Source: Deltaproteobacteria bacterium (GTDB lineage Bacteria; UBA10199; JADGCS01). Taken from it: DNA of 38,176 nucleotides. The position numbers and the translations under genes are program-made. The stretch is taken from contig JADGCS010000037.1 of the NCBI GenBank assembly GCA_015228875.1, forward strand, positions 1 to 38,176, in the 5' to 3' direction. The notes beneath the pieces were generated by a model. That model made no database searches, had not been told where the DNA came from, and saw nothing but the letters and a program-made list of their open reading frames with translations. Positions 1-8,530 of the stretch are shown here, one piece after another (the stretch's first letter is position 1; every line of letters begins with the position of its first letter).

Positions 1-1
1 G

Positions 2-3000
2 TATCTGGATGGAGGCGGGTTGATGGCTGCCGCAGAGCATGCGCTGTCCAACACGGGGCTCGAATCATTTTTTGCAGAGGCGCCGGATCTTATGCGCGCG
101 CCGTACGATAATCTGGTGCAGTATGCAGACGAGTTGCAGTGCGCAAAAGACATGGGCGAAAACCTGTATTGTCCTGCAAGCTCAAAGATCGCCGATAAAG
201 AGGTTGCGGCAGATGTCAACAATCTTATCCACGCCCTTAATAAAACAAAGCGCGCGCTGTGGTATGGTTACAAACAACACCCGGCCCTGTCCCGCATGCT
301 GTCTCAATGGGCCGAGAATGAGGGGCTGGGGAACGATGTCAAAGATATCGAGTCGGTCAATCTTAAACTTGAGTCATTGGTTTGGAGGGTCGCAAACGCA
401 AAATCCAGGGATGATCTTGCGCCTTGTGTTGAGGAACTTTACTCACTGTTGGGTCCCGATGGACTTTTAACCAAGGCGTGTGCGTCGGCGGAGTCTGATG
501 GCATTGAGATGGGGATTGGGTTTGCCCAGACAATGCTCGAGATTGTGGCAACCAGCGTTGTTTCGGGTGGTGTGGGTGCGGTTGTGCGTGTGGCTCGCGT
601 GGCGCGTGCGGCAAGATTGGTCAAGGCCACTGAGCAGGCTGTGCAGGCGGCAGAGATGGCGACCGGTGCCGAAAAGGCTTTAGCTGTGGCACGGGCAGTC
701 AAACTTGCAAAGACGGCAAAGGCCGCAGAAAAGTCGGTGAGTGCCGTGACAAAGGCTGCGCAAACGGCTGGAGCCGCTCAAAAACTCTCAAAGGCTGCAA
801 AGGCCGCAAAATATATCACTCAAAAGACCGAGGAGGCGTGGCAGGCCTTTAAGATGGGATTTAACATGCAGTTTGCGCACAATGCGCTTGCCCTTGAATC
901 CGGTGAACTGCGGCAGGGTTCAGAAAAAGTCCTCAACTGGTTTAAGGACGCCATGGCCACGGGTGTTTCGACGTCGTTCTCAACATTTGCACAGGCATCG
1001 GGTTCTCTTGGAAAGCACGTCCTCAAACGTTTTGCCGATCGTTACAATCCCGTTCGTATTACTTCGATGATCCACATGGGGACAGACTCGTTTATGGAAA
1101 TAGTCGAAGAGATGGTGGATGCCTATGCAAGACAGGCACTTGATGGTGATGTCAATGCCATGACTGAGAATGAATTTGATGATATCTGGAAACTCTGTCT
1201 CATCGGTGGCGGCCTCAAACCGGGGATGGTCAAGGCGATGATTGAGGGGAAAAATACCGATGTGCGCAAAGGGGGTGGCGAGGTGGATGGCAGTGTGGTA
1301 GGTGAAGCGGGTAGTGCGGTGGATGGGGTTGTTGATGACGAGGGTGGGCTGGCGGGTGCTGTTCATGAACTCGACGGGATAAAAGGGTTGGATCAGGCCT
1401 TTGAGGGTAAAAAAGTTTATGATGGGGAATCTGGCAGGGCATTTATGTTTAAGGATGGGCGCTGGCAGGAAATGCAAAGATACTATCATTATACTTCGGC
1501 TGATGGGGCTCAAAAGATTGTCGATGAGAGAACAATTCGCGCGAGTCGGGCATCTTTTTCGACAAGGAGAAAGAATAGTTATTTTACAGATATTTCTCCC
1601 GACAGGATTACGACAAATTTTTCTGACAGCTTGTTTTTTCTGAGGCCTCTGGGGGCCTTTGCCGGGATGTTTTATTCGAGATTTGTCGATGTGAATCCAG
1701 ATCAAGCAACACATTATATTGAGATCTGGGCCTTACCAGGTACACTCAAATCAACGCTTCTGGATAGATTTACCAGAATGAGAGAACATGTTCATGTAGG
1801 TGATCTTAGTTTTGATGAAGGTGATTTTTTGATCCGGCCCGTGCAGAAAGTGAGCGAGGCCCAAAGACATCAAGCGCAGGCCGCACCGGGGGTTGGTTTG
1901 CTGGGACAGGCCTTGACCATTGCTGCCGAGTATCAAACGCCGCTTATGGCGGCGGGTATCGTGGCTGGGGCACTTGCTGTTGCTGCGTCTGCGTTGGGTG
2001 TTGATGGAAAGCAACAATCAACATCGGGGGGCACCGGCACAGAGGCACCCGCAGGGGAACAGACAGCAGGTGGAGAGGCCAAACAGGGACTCGATCCTGC
2101 AGGGACAAGTGCGGGCGAGGTAGTTGCTACACCATCTCCCGAAACACAAGATGTGACAAGCGCACAACAGGCTGTTGAGGGAAAAACGGATCGTGTCAAT
2201 GAGGAGACGAGGGCAACCCAACCACATGTTGATGCGGCTAGAGTTGAAGCGGGACGATTACGTATCAAGGAAGCATTGGGAGATGACTACGAGGAACAGG
2301 TCAGGATTATTGAGGGTTGGCCAAGGGATGTTCAGCTTCGTTTTTATCATCATCAAGCCGATTTCAATCCCGTCCCACAGGGAAAACCCAACCGCTTTAA
2401 ACCTGGTGAGATTGTTTTTAACGATCCAAAGGCCGAAATGAAATTGGAGATCGAAAAGGTAGACGAATTCAACCGTTCGTTAACCGAGGAGATGAGTCCT
2501 GATAAACCATGGAGGCGCATCGCCGCAACGCCACAACAAGCCGCCGAGTTTCACAGCACGTTTAAACCTACAGTTAGTGGTGAGGTTGTTGTCAGTTTTG
2601 AAAACACAGAATATGTCTTTGACAGGGGCACACTGCAAAAGATGGAACGATGGGCCGTTGATTACAGTCAGGGTTTAAACGTCGAGTCGAATGGTTACTT
2701 TAAGGTTCACCGTGAGGGGGATCGGGTTATTGTGGAGAATTTTATCCCTGTGGCAAGCTACAGTCAGTCCATTGATTATCCCAGAAAGCGATTAAAAAAT
2801 CCAAAATATGGTGGAGATGGGCAGATGTCTACGGCGGTTCTTGCAAACAGAGCCCAGTCCGTACCGAGATATTTTGTAGATTTTGATGGTGTGGATCCAC
2901 AGTTCTACACAGACTCTGTGTACGTTAAGGATCGTGAGAGTGTGTTACATTTTCATAGCCACTTTACCATTTCAAAGTATCAGTCAACGGCTTCACCCGA

Positions 3001-5101
3001 AGATTATGTCGCAGCGGGCAATAAACCCGAAACGAGAATTCTCTGGACGCCGGGAACAAATCTTGATGGAGACGGGGGTCAATTAATTCTCTATCAGGCG
3101 ACAAAGCCCGCTAATCTCGCACCATCCCATGCACCGGATACGGCCCACAAAGTTGACGCGTACCGTTTGCCAAGTGCATCTTTTACACCTGAACTCAATC
3201 AAGTAACAACGGCTGCCGAGTATCAGACACCGCTTCGGGTGGCGGGCCTTGTGACTGGGGCACATGCTGTGGTTGCATCTGCGATGGGTGTTGATGGACA
3301 GCAAAACGTTACAGAGAAAGGTGATGCTGGTGATGCAGTTGCGGCGCATCCCAAAGCCCCTGCCCCTTTTGCGCAGACCGATGCGACAGTAGAAGGGGTC
3401 AAAGAAAGCAATCTTGAAAAAACGGATCGCGCGGCAGATCTTAGCCGCCGCGTGTTTACGGGTGATCAAGGTGCATTCAGGCAACTTTCAAAAGATGTTG
3501 CGGAGGGACACATTGCTGATACCGCTATTATTTTTGAAGAGACGGTGTTTTCATCAGTCAATCCAGAAAGACAAAAGGGGAGGGATCGTGTTGCATTGGA
3601 CAAGCTTGAGGCCCTTGAAAAAGGGTTTGATGTATATGTGCGTGAGCATGATGCGGCCGATTCGGAGACAAAGCGTGCCAAGGTTAAGGAATATCTGGAT
3701 GCATCTGGTGGAGAGGGCGTGACCCTTGATCTAAAGAACGAAGTGATCTTAAATGCAACCTATCAGGCTCTCGTGTTACATGAGTATCTGATTCACGACC
3801 AAGGCCTGCTGGATGATTTTGCCATTGGAAAATACCCTAGTTTCCTGGGTGATTTACTTAACGGGGATTTTGGTCAGGTGCCTCACATTGGGAGCTGTGG
3901 TCCCATCGCGCTCTTGGCGGTGCATTTGGGCCGTCGCATGGGGCTATCGATTCATTTTCTTGATTCCTCTTATCATGTCAGTCTTCGAGTCGATGCCGGT
4001 GGTACTGCGTTTATACTGGATCCCACAGGTGGTGTAAATACAGTCAGCGCCAATTTGAGAGCTAAAAAAGGGATTCTTAAACCTCTGGATTTTTATGTCA
4101 AGGCCGGTCATGCAGCAACAACAGAGGCCAGCGCAGACAATGATTTTGTATTTGGATCAGCACCTCAATATCGGCATGCGCGGGACTCTGGAACTGATAT
4201 CCCTGTGGAGGAACATGAGCCACTTGTGCGTGAATTGGAATTGGCCAGAACTCTGGCCCCCCGTGCCACTGGTCCCAAGGTTGCACTGGGATCTGTTTAC
4301 AAACAACTGGGCCGTTGGGATGATGCAGAGAGGATTTTTCGAGAGCTGCTTGAAATATTCCCAAATCACCTGCATGCAAATATTCAAGTGGCGGACCTGT
4401 TAAGGAAAAAAGGAATGTTGGATGAATCCGTCACTCATATTATTGCTGCTGTTGAGACCAGGGAAAAGAGAATAATCCGCTCTCGACAACACTCCGATAC
4501 ACCTGGTTATGCAGAAAATATTGAAACCGAGTTGGCAGAGGTCTCCAATCGTTTGGCCATGGCCCTGGCGACCAACAGGGCTGGGGCCAAGAGGGCCGCA
4601 GATCTCCTGGCGCGGGTCTATCCTGTGGCTACAACGCCCGAGTTGATCCTGCAGACGGCAGGATTATATTATGCCGCAGGGCGCCTGGATTTGGTCTATC
4701 AGCATTGGAATATATGTCATCAGTATGATGGAGAGGCATTTAACAGGGAGATTCAGGCTCTGGTTGACAGGATGATCGATGCCGGTCAGCGGGATGAAGC
4801 GATTGAACTCGTTGAGGGCTATCAAAAATTCTTTGCCACGGGGGAGATCCCTGTTCCGACAAATTACGGGAGTCTGATGCCTGAACCAGGGGAGAGTGTC
4901 ATTGAGTTTGAGGGCGCAGGATTTGACAGGGCCCCGGGGGGTCAGTGGCGCGTGAGACCCCTGAGTGGAAGTTATGTGGAGATATTTGATCTCTCGTTAC
5001 GAAGATTTATTGAGGTGGAAGAAGAACGTGTTATTGTAGATGGTGATCTCATTCGATTGAATGGCGACAGGATCATCATGTTTCAAACCCGGATGATTTA
5101 G
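2..5101 (+). CDS. Giant modular toxin/effector-like protein (ART + JAB + transglutaminase-like + TPR), probably 5'-truncated
   Basis: The frame is open to the left edge. A TTG at 20 and an ATG at 23 follow a GGAGG at 11-15, so either could start a 1693-residue protein, but no signal peptide follows and the frame reads on upstream, so truncation is likely. Numbering is from the TTG. Residues 180-290 are Ala/Lys-rich helices. Residues 485-615 resemble HYD1-type ADP-ribosyltransferase toxins (H490 in YYHYTS, then YFTD ending at D524). Residues 870-1030 resemble a JAB/MPN metalloprotease (E889, H979-S-H981, S992, D995). Residues 1280-1340 have a transglutaminase-like triad (C1293 in GSCGP, H1319, D1334), followed by TPRs as in SirB1-type proteins. 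The C-terminus, ending GDLIRLNGDRIIMF, is vaguely FHA-like. Two copies of a hydrophobic linker separate the modules. Module calls are inferred from motifs. I expect a secreted or contact-dependent effector, but no immunity gene is visible downstream. Confidence 0.8.
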   Translation, partial: YLDGGGLMAAAEHALSNTGLESFFAEAPDLMRAPYDNLVQYADELQCAKDMGENLYCPASSKIADKEVAADVNNLIHALNKTKRALWYGYKQHPALSRMLSQWAENEGLGNDVKDIESVNLKLESLVWRVANAKSRDDLAPCVEELYSLLGPDGLLTKACASAESDGIEMGIGFAQTMLEIVATSVVSGGVGAVVRVARVARAARLVKATEQAVQAAEMATGAEKALAVARAVKLAKTAKAAEKSVSAVTKAAQTAGAAQKLSKAAKAAKYITQKTEEAWQAFKMGFNMQFAHNALALESGELRQGSEKVLNWFKDAMATGVSTSFSTFAQASGSLGKHVLKRFADRYNPVRITSMIHMGTDSFMEIVEEMVDAYARQALDGDVNAMTENEFDDIWKLCLIGGGLKPGMVKAMIEGKNTDVRKGGGEVDGSVVGEAGSAVDGVVDDEGGLAGAVHELDGIKGLDQAFEGKKVYDGESGRAFMFKDGRWQEMQRYYHYTSADGAQKIVDERTIRASRASFSTRRKNSYFTDISPDRITTNFSDSLFFLRPLGAFAGMFYSRFVDVNPDQATHYIEIWALPGTLKSTLLDRFTRMREHVHVGDLSFDEGDFLIRPVQKVSEAQRHQAQAAPGVGLLGQALTIAAEYQTPLMAAGIVAGALAVAASALGVDGKQQSTSGGTGTEAPAGEQTAGGEAKQGLDPAGTSAGEVVATPSPETQDVTSAQQAVEGKTDRVNEETRATQPHVDAARVEAGRLRIKEALGDDYEEQVRIIEGWPRDVQLRFYHHQADFNPVPQGKPNRFKPGEIVFNDPKAEMKLEIEKVDEFNRSLTEEMSPDKPWRRIAATPQQAAEFHSTFKPTVSGEVVVSFENTEYVFDRGTLQKMERWAVDYSQGLNVESNGYFKVHREGDRVIVENFIPVASYSQSIDYPRKRLKNPKYGGDGQMSTAVLANRAQSVPRYFVDFDGVDPQFYTDSVYVKDRESVLHFHSHFTISKYQSTASPEDYVAAGNKPETRILWTPGTNLDGDGGQLILYQATKPANLAPSHAPDTAHKVDAYRLPSASFTPELNQVTTAAEYQTPLRVAGLVTGAHAVVASAMGVDGQQNVTEKGDAGDAVAAHPKAPAPFAQTDATVEGVKESNLEKTDRAADLSRRVFTGDQGAFRQLSKDVAEGHIADTAIIFEETVFSSVNPERQKGRDRVALDKLEALEKGFDVYVREHDAADSETKRAKVKEYLDASGGEGVTLDLKNEVILNATYQALVLHEYLIHDQGLLDDFAIGKYPSFLGDLLNGDFGQVPHIGSCGPIALLAVHLGRRMGLSIHFLDSSYHVSLRVDAGGTAFILDPTGGVNTVSANLRAKKGILKPLDFYVKAGHAATTEASADNDFVFGSAPQYRHARDSGTDIPVEEHEPLVRELELARTLAPRATGPKVALGSVYKQLGRWDDAERIFRELLEIFPNHLHANIQVADLLRKKGMLDESVTHIIAAVETREKRIIRSRQHSDTPGYAENIETELAEVSNRLAMALATNRAGAKRAADLLARVYPVATTPELILQTAGLYYAAGRLDLVYQHWNICHQYDGEAFNREIQALVDRMIDAGQRDEAIELVEGYQKFFATGEIPVPTNYGSLMPEPGESVIEFEGAGFDRAPGGQWRVRPLSGSYVEIFDLSLRRFIEVEEERVIVDGDLIRLNGDRIIMFQTRMI

Positions 5102-5134
5102 AACGACTGATCCCACAGAATAGATTTATGTATA

Positions 5135-5219
5135 GGAATTTCAAAGTCGACAGAGCGCGGGTGCATTCCTCGCAAAATGGAAGAATACAACCGCGTCAAA
5201 GTCAAGTTGGTAACTTGTT
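5135..5219 (+). repeat. 85-bp intergenic repeat, copy R1
   Basis: First of five copies. It begins GGAATTTCAAAGTC, has a GAGCGCGGGTGCATTC arm loosely complementary to the AACCGCGT side, and ends in the palindrome CAAGTTGGTAACTTG. It lies 34 nt after the stop of the giant protein gene, in the spacer before the metallophosphoesterase. Confidence 0.9.
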
Positions 5220-5289
5220 CAATACAATGCCGGCAGTGTTTTTTTGATATACTGAGCGACATAATTATTGCTGATCATCAAAGCAAGCG

Positions 5290-5397
5290 GCGTCATTGCG
5301 GCAATCTCTATGATCAAAAGGCGTCAGGGGGATCGCCACGCTTGGCTCGCGATGACGACGCCGTCATTGCGAGGAGCGATAGCTCCGCGGCAATCCC
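5290..5397. repeat. Palindromic REP-like repeat (GTCATTGCGAGGAGC type)
   Basis: This stretch contains CGTCATTGCGAGGAGCG followed by CGCGGCAATCCC. Just upstream is an inverted half, GGGGATCGCCACG then GCTCGCGATGACG, so the two halves can fold together. A third partial half (GTCATTGCGGCAATC) starts the block. From general knowledge, this repeat type is dispersed in many unrelated bacteria. Together with R1 it accounts for most of the 420-bp spacer 5102-5521. I see no gene in that spacer. Confidence 0.75.
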
Positions 5398-5521
5398 TTT
5401 GCTCCAGATGACGATGCCTGTGCTTTCAGCAAAGAGTGATGGCATCATGTATAGAAAAGGTGGCTTGATGTAATTGGGTATCAGTGCCATGAAGTCCTCA
5501 TTTACATTTAAAGGGCCCCCC

Positions 5522-6493
5522 ATGAAAAAAATAGTCAGTCTTGTTTGTTTTATTTGCCTTGTCCTTTTTTCGACACAGGTTTTTTCGCAGTCGATCACCT
5601 TTGCCGTGTTGTCTGATACTCACTACAGTGTGTCGGAAAAAAATAAAACGTGGAAACAGTTTGCCTTTGCCCGTAAGACACTTCCCCAACTTTTGAAAAA
5701 ATTAAGTCATGATCCCGGTATTGATTTTGTTGTATTTCCCGGTGATCTCTTTATGGATCCGTTGGCATCCGCGCTTGATCCGCTCAAGACACTCATCGAC
5801 ACCCATCTTAAAAAGCCCTATTTTGTAATCCCCGGAAACCACGATCGCCCGACAAAAGACCAGATAAACGAAAAGATGCAGGTCTTTTCACTCATGGATT
5901 TTGTTAAAACATTTAAGGGGCACCCGTACCCTGACGGCGTCACCTCCTACTGGAGTCTCGATTATAACGGCTATCACCTCATTGGACTCGACTCGACAAA
6001 AGACGAACCCCTCAGCGGGCGTGTCTCTCGCGCACAAGTGGCATGGCTTAGAGAGGACCTTAAAAAAAACAGGGACAAGTTTACGATTATTTTTGTGCAT
6101 CACGGTCTTGATTTATTTTGTACCAAACTCCCTATGGAGCGCGGCTATACCATTGACAACTACAGGGAGGTTCAAAAAATTATTAAGAACAACCCGCAGG
6201 TCAAGTTTGTGGTGACGGGGCATTACCACTTTTCTGCGGTCAGGGTTAAGGATGAGGTCTACCACCTGACCATGCCCACCCTTGTCACTTATCCCCTCAA
6301 ATACGCTGTTTTTCATGTGGAGCAAAACCGGGTGTTGTATCAAACCATTAAGACTGGCACCAAAGACCAGCGTGCCAAGGCGGCAAATGGATTGGTGGAG
6401 GAACCCTACTGGCGCAAAAAATTTAAGCAGGACGCAGACCTTATCCGTTTTTTTGAGGGGATTGATTCGTTGACGTTTCAACCGCGGCCGTGA
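5522..6493 (+). CDS. Secreted calcineurin-like metallophosphoesterase
   Basis: A 323-residue exported hydrolase that should cleave phosphomono- or diesters with a two-metal centre. The set of family motifs is complete: D32-x-H34 in LSDTHYS, GD at 74-75 (FPGDLF), GNHD at 105-108, the HH of FVHHGLD, and GHYH in VTGHYHFS. The ATG at 5522 is chosen because a signal peptide follows at once (MKKIVSLVCFICLVLF, probable cleavage near VFS-QS). An in-frame TTG 48 nt upstream would add residues ahead of the signal peptide. The gene stands alone in its orientation and is convergent with the gamma-glutamyltranspeptidase gene. The substrate cannot be told from sequence. Confidence 0.92.
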   Translation: MKKIVSLVCFICLVLFSTQVFSQSITFAVLSDTHYSVSEKNKTWKQFAFARKTLPQLLKKLSHDPGIDFVVFPGDLFMDPLASALDPLKTLIDTHLKKPYFVIPGNHDRPTKDQINEKMQVFSLMDFVKTFKGHPYPDGVTSYWSLDYNGYHLIGLDSTKDEPLSGRVSRAQVAWLREDLKKNRDKFTIIFVHHGLDLFCTKLPMERGYTIDNYREVQKIIKNNPQVKFVVTGHYHFSAVRVKDEVYHLTMPTLVTYPLKYAVFHVEQNRVLYQTIKTGTKDQRAKAANGLVEEPYWRKKFKQDADLIRFFEGIDSLTFQPRP

Positions 6494-6520
6494 ACATAGA
6501 AACTATTGTAGGCATGGGCA

Positions 6521-6632
6521 AGCGACTGGGGACATGGGATTTAATTGGGTTCGGAGAGTCAAAGTTGCGCAACAAACGGCGAAGCACGGGAAGTCGCGTA
6601 GAACCCAATTAAATCCCATGTCCCCAGTCGCT
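6521..6632 (-). repeat. Perfect 32-bp inverted repeat with 48-nt loop (hairpin element A)
   Basis: Arms 6521-6552 and 6601-6632 are exactly complementary (AGCGACTGGGGACATGGG followed by ATTTAATTGGGTTC). The loop 6553-6600 contains the palindrome GTTGCGCAAC, starts with GGAG and ends in GTA, so that GTAG spans the junction with the right arm. The reverse complement of this loop recurs almost unchanged in element B at 9272-9376. It fills the space between two convergent genes, so it could also act as a terminator, though no T-run follows. GTAG/GGAG tetranucleotides and GGGGAC-type arms recall RAYT-associated REP elements (inference). Confidence 0.9.
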
Positions 6633-6682
6633 GCGTCTGTTTCAATTGCACTTGCAGGTTAACGGGAGATCCATCATGGCTG

Positions 6683-8431
6683 CTATTTTTTTTCTTTGGT
6701 TGCCTTTACCATCCCCACGCCCTCTCCCCGCGGGTCACTGTACACCTTGATTGATTTTGCATCCTTTGAAAGGGCCTGAATATTTCCCGCAGGGGTTGTG
6801 GATTCTTTGAGGATGAGCTTGACTTGTCTTGGCAGAAGTTTTTTGGAAAACCCCTTTTCGTAGACAGACATCTTTTTTAAGGGAAAGCTGTAAAACTTGG
6901 GGGCCTTGATTGCGGCCTTGAGATTCTCGCCGTTAGCAAATCCCCGATACATCACATGAAAGATATTGACAGGGATGGTGGTCCCCCCCGATGTCCCTAT
7001 GACCAGCAGGGGAAAAAAGTCCTTGATGACCATCGTGGGTGTCAGGTGATTTAACGGGCGGTTGCCCTTTTCAATCTCCGCTGCGTGATCATTTGATGAA
7101 AACAGAAAGTAGTCTTCCATTGCGCTGTTCATGACAATGCCAAGACCGGGCAGGACCACACCGGACCCAAAAAAATCGTTGAGTGTGTTTGTCATCGACG
7201 CGATGTTGCCGTCTGCATCGACAACAGAGATGTGCGTGGTCTCGCCAAAGGGCACCGCTTCGTTGGTGTTTGTGTTTTTTTGAGCCTTCGTGTTCTTTTT
7301 GGTCTCGGAGGTTTTGTCCGTCTTTGTCTTTGTATCAGAATCAGTATCAGTATCAGTCTTTGTCTTCGGGTCTGTATCGGTATTTGTCTCTGTATCGGTC
7401 TTTGTCTCTGTATCGGTCTTTGTCTCTGTATCGGTATTTGTTGCCTCTTGTGTCTCTGTGTCCTTCTCTGTCTTTGCGCGTCCGCTGTTTATGGCTGCGT
7501 TTTTTTGTTCATAAAAAGCGATCAGCTCTTTCTCGATAAAGGATGAGTATTGGGGTGATTTGGGGTCGCAATTTTTTTCGATGGCGCTTTTAAAAAGGTG
7601 TTCCAGAATTTCTCCCCCAAGGCTTGGGAGATCGGCCGTGATGATGATTTTGTCCTTGTAGTAGATTGTTTTTGGTTTGCGGTCGTGTGCCCTGTAGGAC
7701 TTAAGATCTTCTTCGGTTATGAGTGACCCTGCGTCCCCAAGCTCCTTGACAAGTGTTTGACTTAAAGCCCCCCAGTAAAAGGTCTCGGCGCCACCCTCTG
7801 CTATTTTGTTGAGTGTCAGCGCCAGATTTTTTTGAACCAGCACGGGTTTTTTTGTATCAAGGGGCGCAATAAAAAACTCATCAAAATTTTTTTGATCTTT
7901 AAGTCTTTCCTTTTGACCGTTGATATCACTAAGCAGCAGCTTTGAGACGGGGTAACCGTTTTCGGCAAGGTTAATCGCATCTGCAAGAAGCGCCTCCCAC
8001 TCCAAAGTGCCAAATCTTTTTTTGATCATCTCCATCCCCATGACAAAACCGGGGACAGCGACAGAAAGGGGACCTGTTTTCGCCTCTTTTTTGGATTCCT
8101 CTGTTTTTCTCTGCGGTTTGTAATCGTGATCTTTGGCATTGAGGGGGGCCGTGGGCATGTAGTCAATCAGAGAGTAGGTGTTGCGCGCGTGGTCGTAGTA
8201 CAAAAACATCCCGCCGCCGCCAAGCCCCGAGTTTTGCGGCTCTGTGACACCAAGGACAAAGGCCATGGCAATGGCTGCGTCCGCAGCATTGCCACCCTCG
8301 TCCAGAATTTTTATCCCTGTCTCAGTGGCATGGCGATTGGCGCTGACAACGGCGTATGCACCCGCAAAACAGATGGGGAGGGGATTGACTAAAAGCAGCA
8401 GAAAAAAAATGACGGCGGTTTTTTTTGTCAC
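6683..8431 (-). CDS. ggt: Gamma-glutamyltranspeptidase
   Basis: Periplasmic N-terminal-nucleophile hydrolase that removes or transfers the gamma-glutamyl group of glutathione-type substrates. Seen here: signal peptide (TKKTAVIFFLLLLV to ICFA-G), the ANRHATETG and NSGLGGGGMFL blocks of the family, the autocleavage nucleophile T398 in GETTHISVVD, and the small-subunit motifs MTNTLNDFFG, LTPTMV and GTSGG. The GTG at 8431 is chosen because it starts directly at the signal peptide. A TTG at 8455 would lie inside repeat R2. The odd feature is a long Thr/Asp/Lys/Glu-rich low-complexity segment, partly coded by an 18-bp tandem repeat, placed just before the cleavage site where the large subunit ends. 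Length, about 580 residues, is normal for the family. Confidence 0.93.
   Translation of the reverse strand: MTKKTAVIFFLLLLVNPLPICFAGAYAVVSANRHATETGIKILDEGGNAADAAIAMAFVLGVTEPQNSGLGGGGMFLYYDHARNTYSLIDYMPTAPLNAKDHDYKPQRKTEESKKEAKTGPLSVAVPGFVMGMEMIKKRFGTLEWEALLADAINLAENGYPVSKLLLSDINGQKERLKDQKNFDEFFIAPLDTKKPVLVQKNLALTLNKIAEGGAETFYWGALSQTLVKELGDAGSLITEEDLKSYRAHDRKPKTIYYKDKIIITADLPSLGGEILEHLFKSAIEKNCDPKSPQYSSFIEKELIAFYEQKNAAINSGRAKTEKDTETQEATNTDTETKTDTETKTDTETNTDTDPKTKTDTDTDSDTKTKTDKTSETKKNTKAQKNTNTNEAVPFGETTHISVVDADGNIASMTNTLNDFFGSGVVLPGLGIVMNSAMEDYFLFSSNDHAAEIEKGNRPLNHLTPTMVIKDFFPLLVIGTSGGTTIPVNIFHVMYRGFANGENLKAAIKAPKFYSFPLKKMSVYEKGFSKKLLPRQVKLILKESTTPAGNIQALSKDAKSIKVYSDPRGEGVGMVKATKEKK
7371..7442 (-). 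repeat. Four 18-bp tandem units inside ggt
   Basis: Units at 7371, 7389, 7407 and 7425 all start TCTGTATCGGT; two vary only at the following base and the last also ends T instead of C. On the coding strand they encode repeated TDTETK or TDTETN units. Degenerate related repeats extend over about 7262-7486. The unit is a multiple of 3, so copy-number change keeps the frame. Confidence 0.93.
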
Positions 8432-8445
8432 TATTTCAATATCTA

Positions 8446-8530
8446 GGAATTTCAAAGTCGACAGAGCGCGGGTGCATTCCTCGCAAAATGAAGGAATTCA
8501 ACCGCGTCACAGTCAAGTTAGTAACTTGTT
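8446..8530 (+). repeat. 85-bp intergenic repeat, copy R2
   Basis: Same element as R1, starting GGAATTTCAAAGTCGAC and ending with the perfect palindrome CAAGTTAGTAACTTG plus TT. It occupies almost the whole spacer between the FKBP stop codon (8530-8532) and the ggt start (8431). Both flanking genes are on the minus strand, so a transcript crossing them would contain the antisense of the R1-type strand. Confidence 0.92.

Noticed and set aside
980-1714. 244-codon frame on the minus strand
   Set aside because: Lies wholly antisense to the giant protein gene, with no ribosome site and no recognisable protein features.
4900-5101. FHA domain at the C-terminus of the giant protein
   Set aside because: Only the closing GDLIRLNGDRIIMF strand pattern fits; the conserved Arg, Ser and His of FHA are not evident, so it is mentioned but not called.
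5290-5397. CRISPR array
   Set aside because: Units are inverted halves of one palindrome, not regularly spaced direct repeats, and there are no cas genes.
6553-6600. Integron attC site or retron RNA
   Set aside because: No GTTRRRY-type core, integrase or reverse transcriptase is visible; the simple description as a conserved-loop hairpin is kept.
8432-8455. TTG start for ggt at 8455
   Set aside because: Lies inside repeat R2 with no ribosome site; the GTG at 8431 begins directly at the signal peptide.
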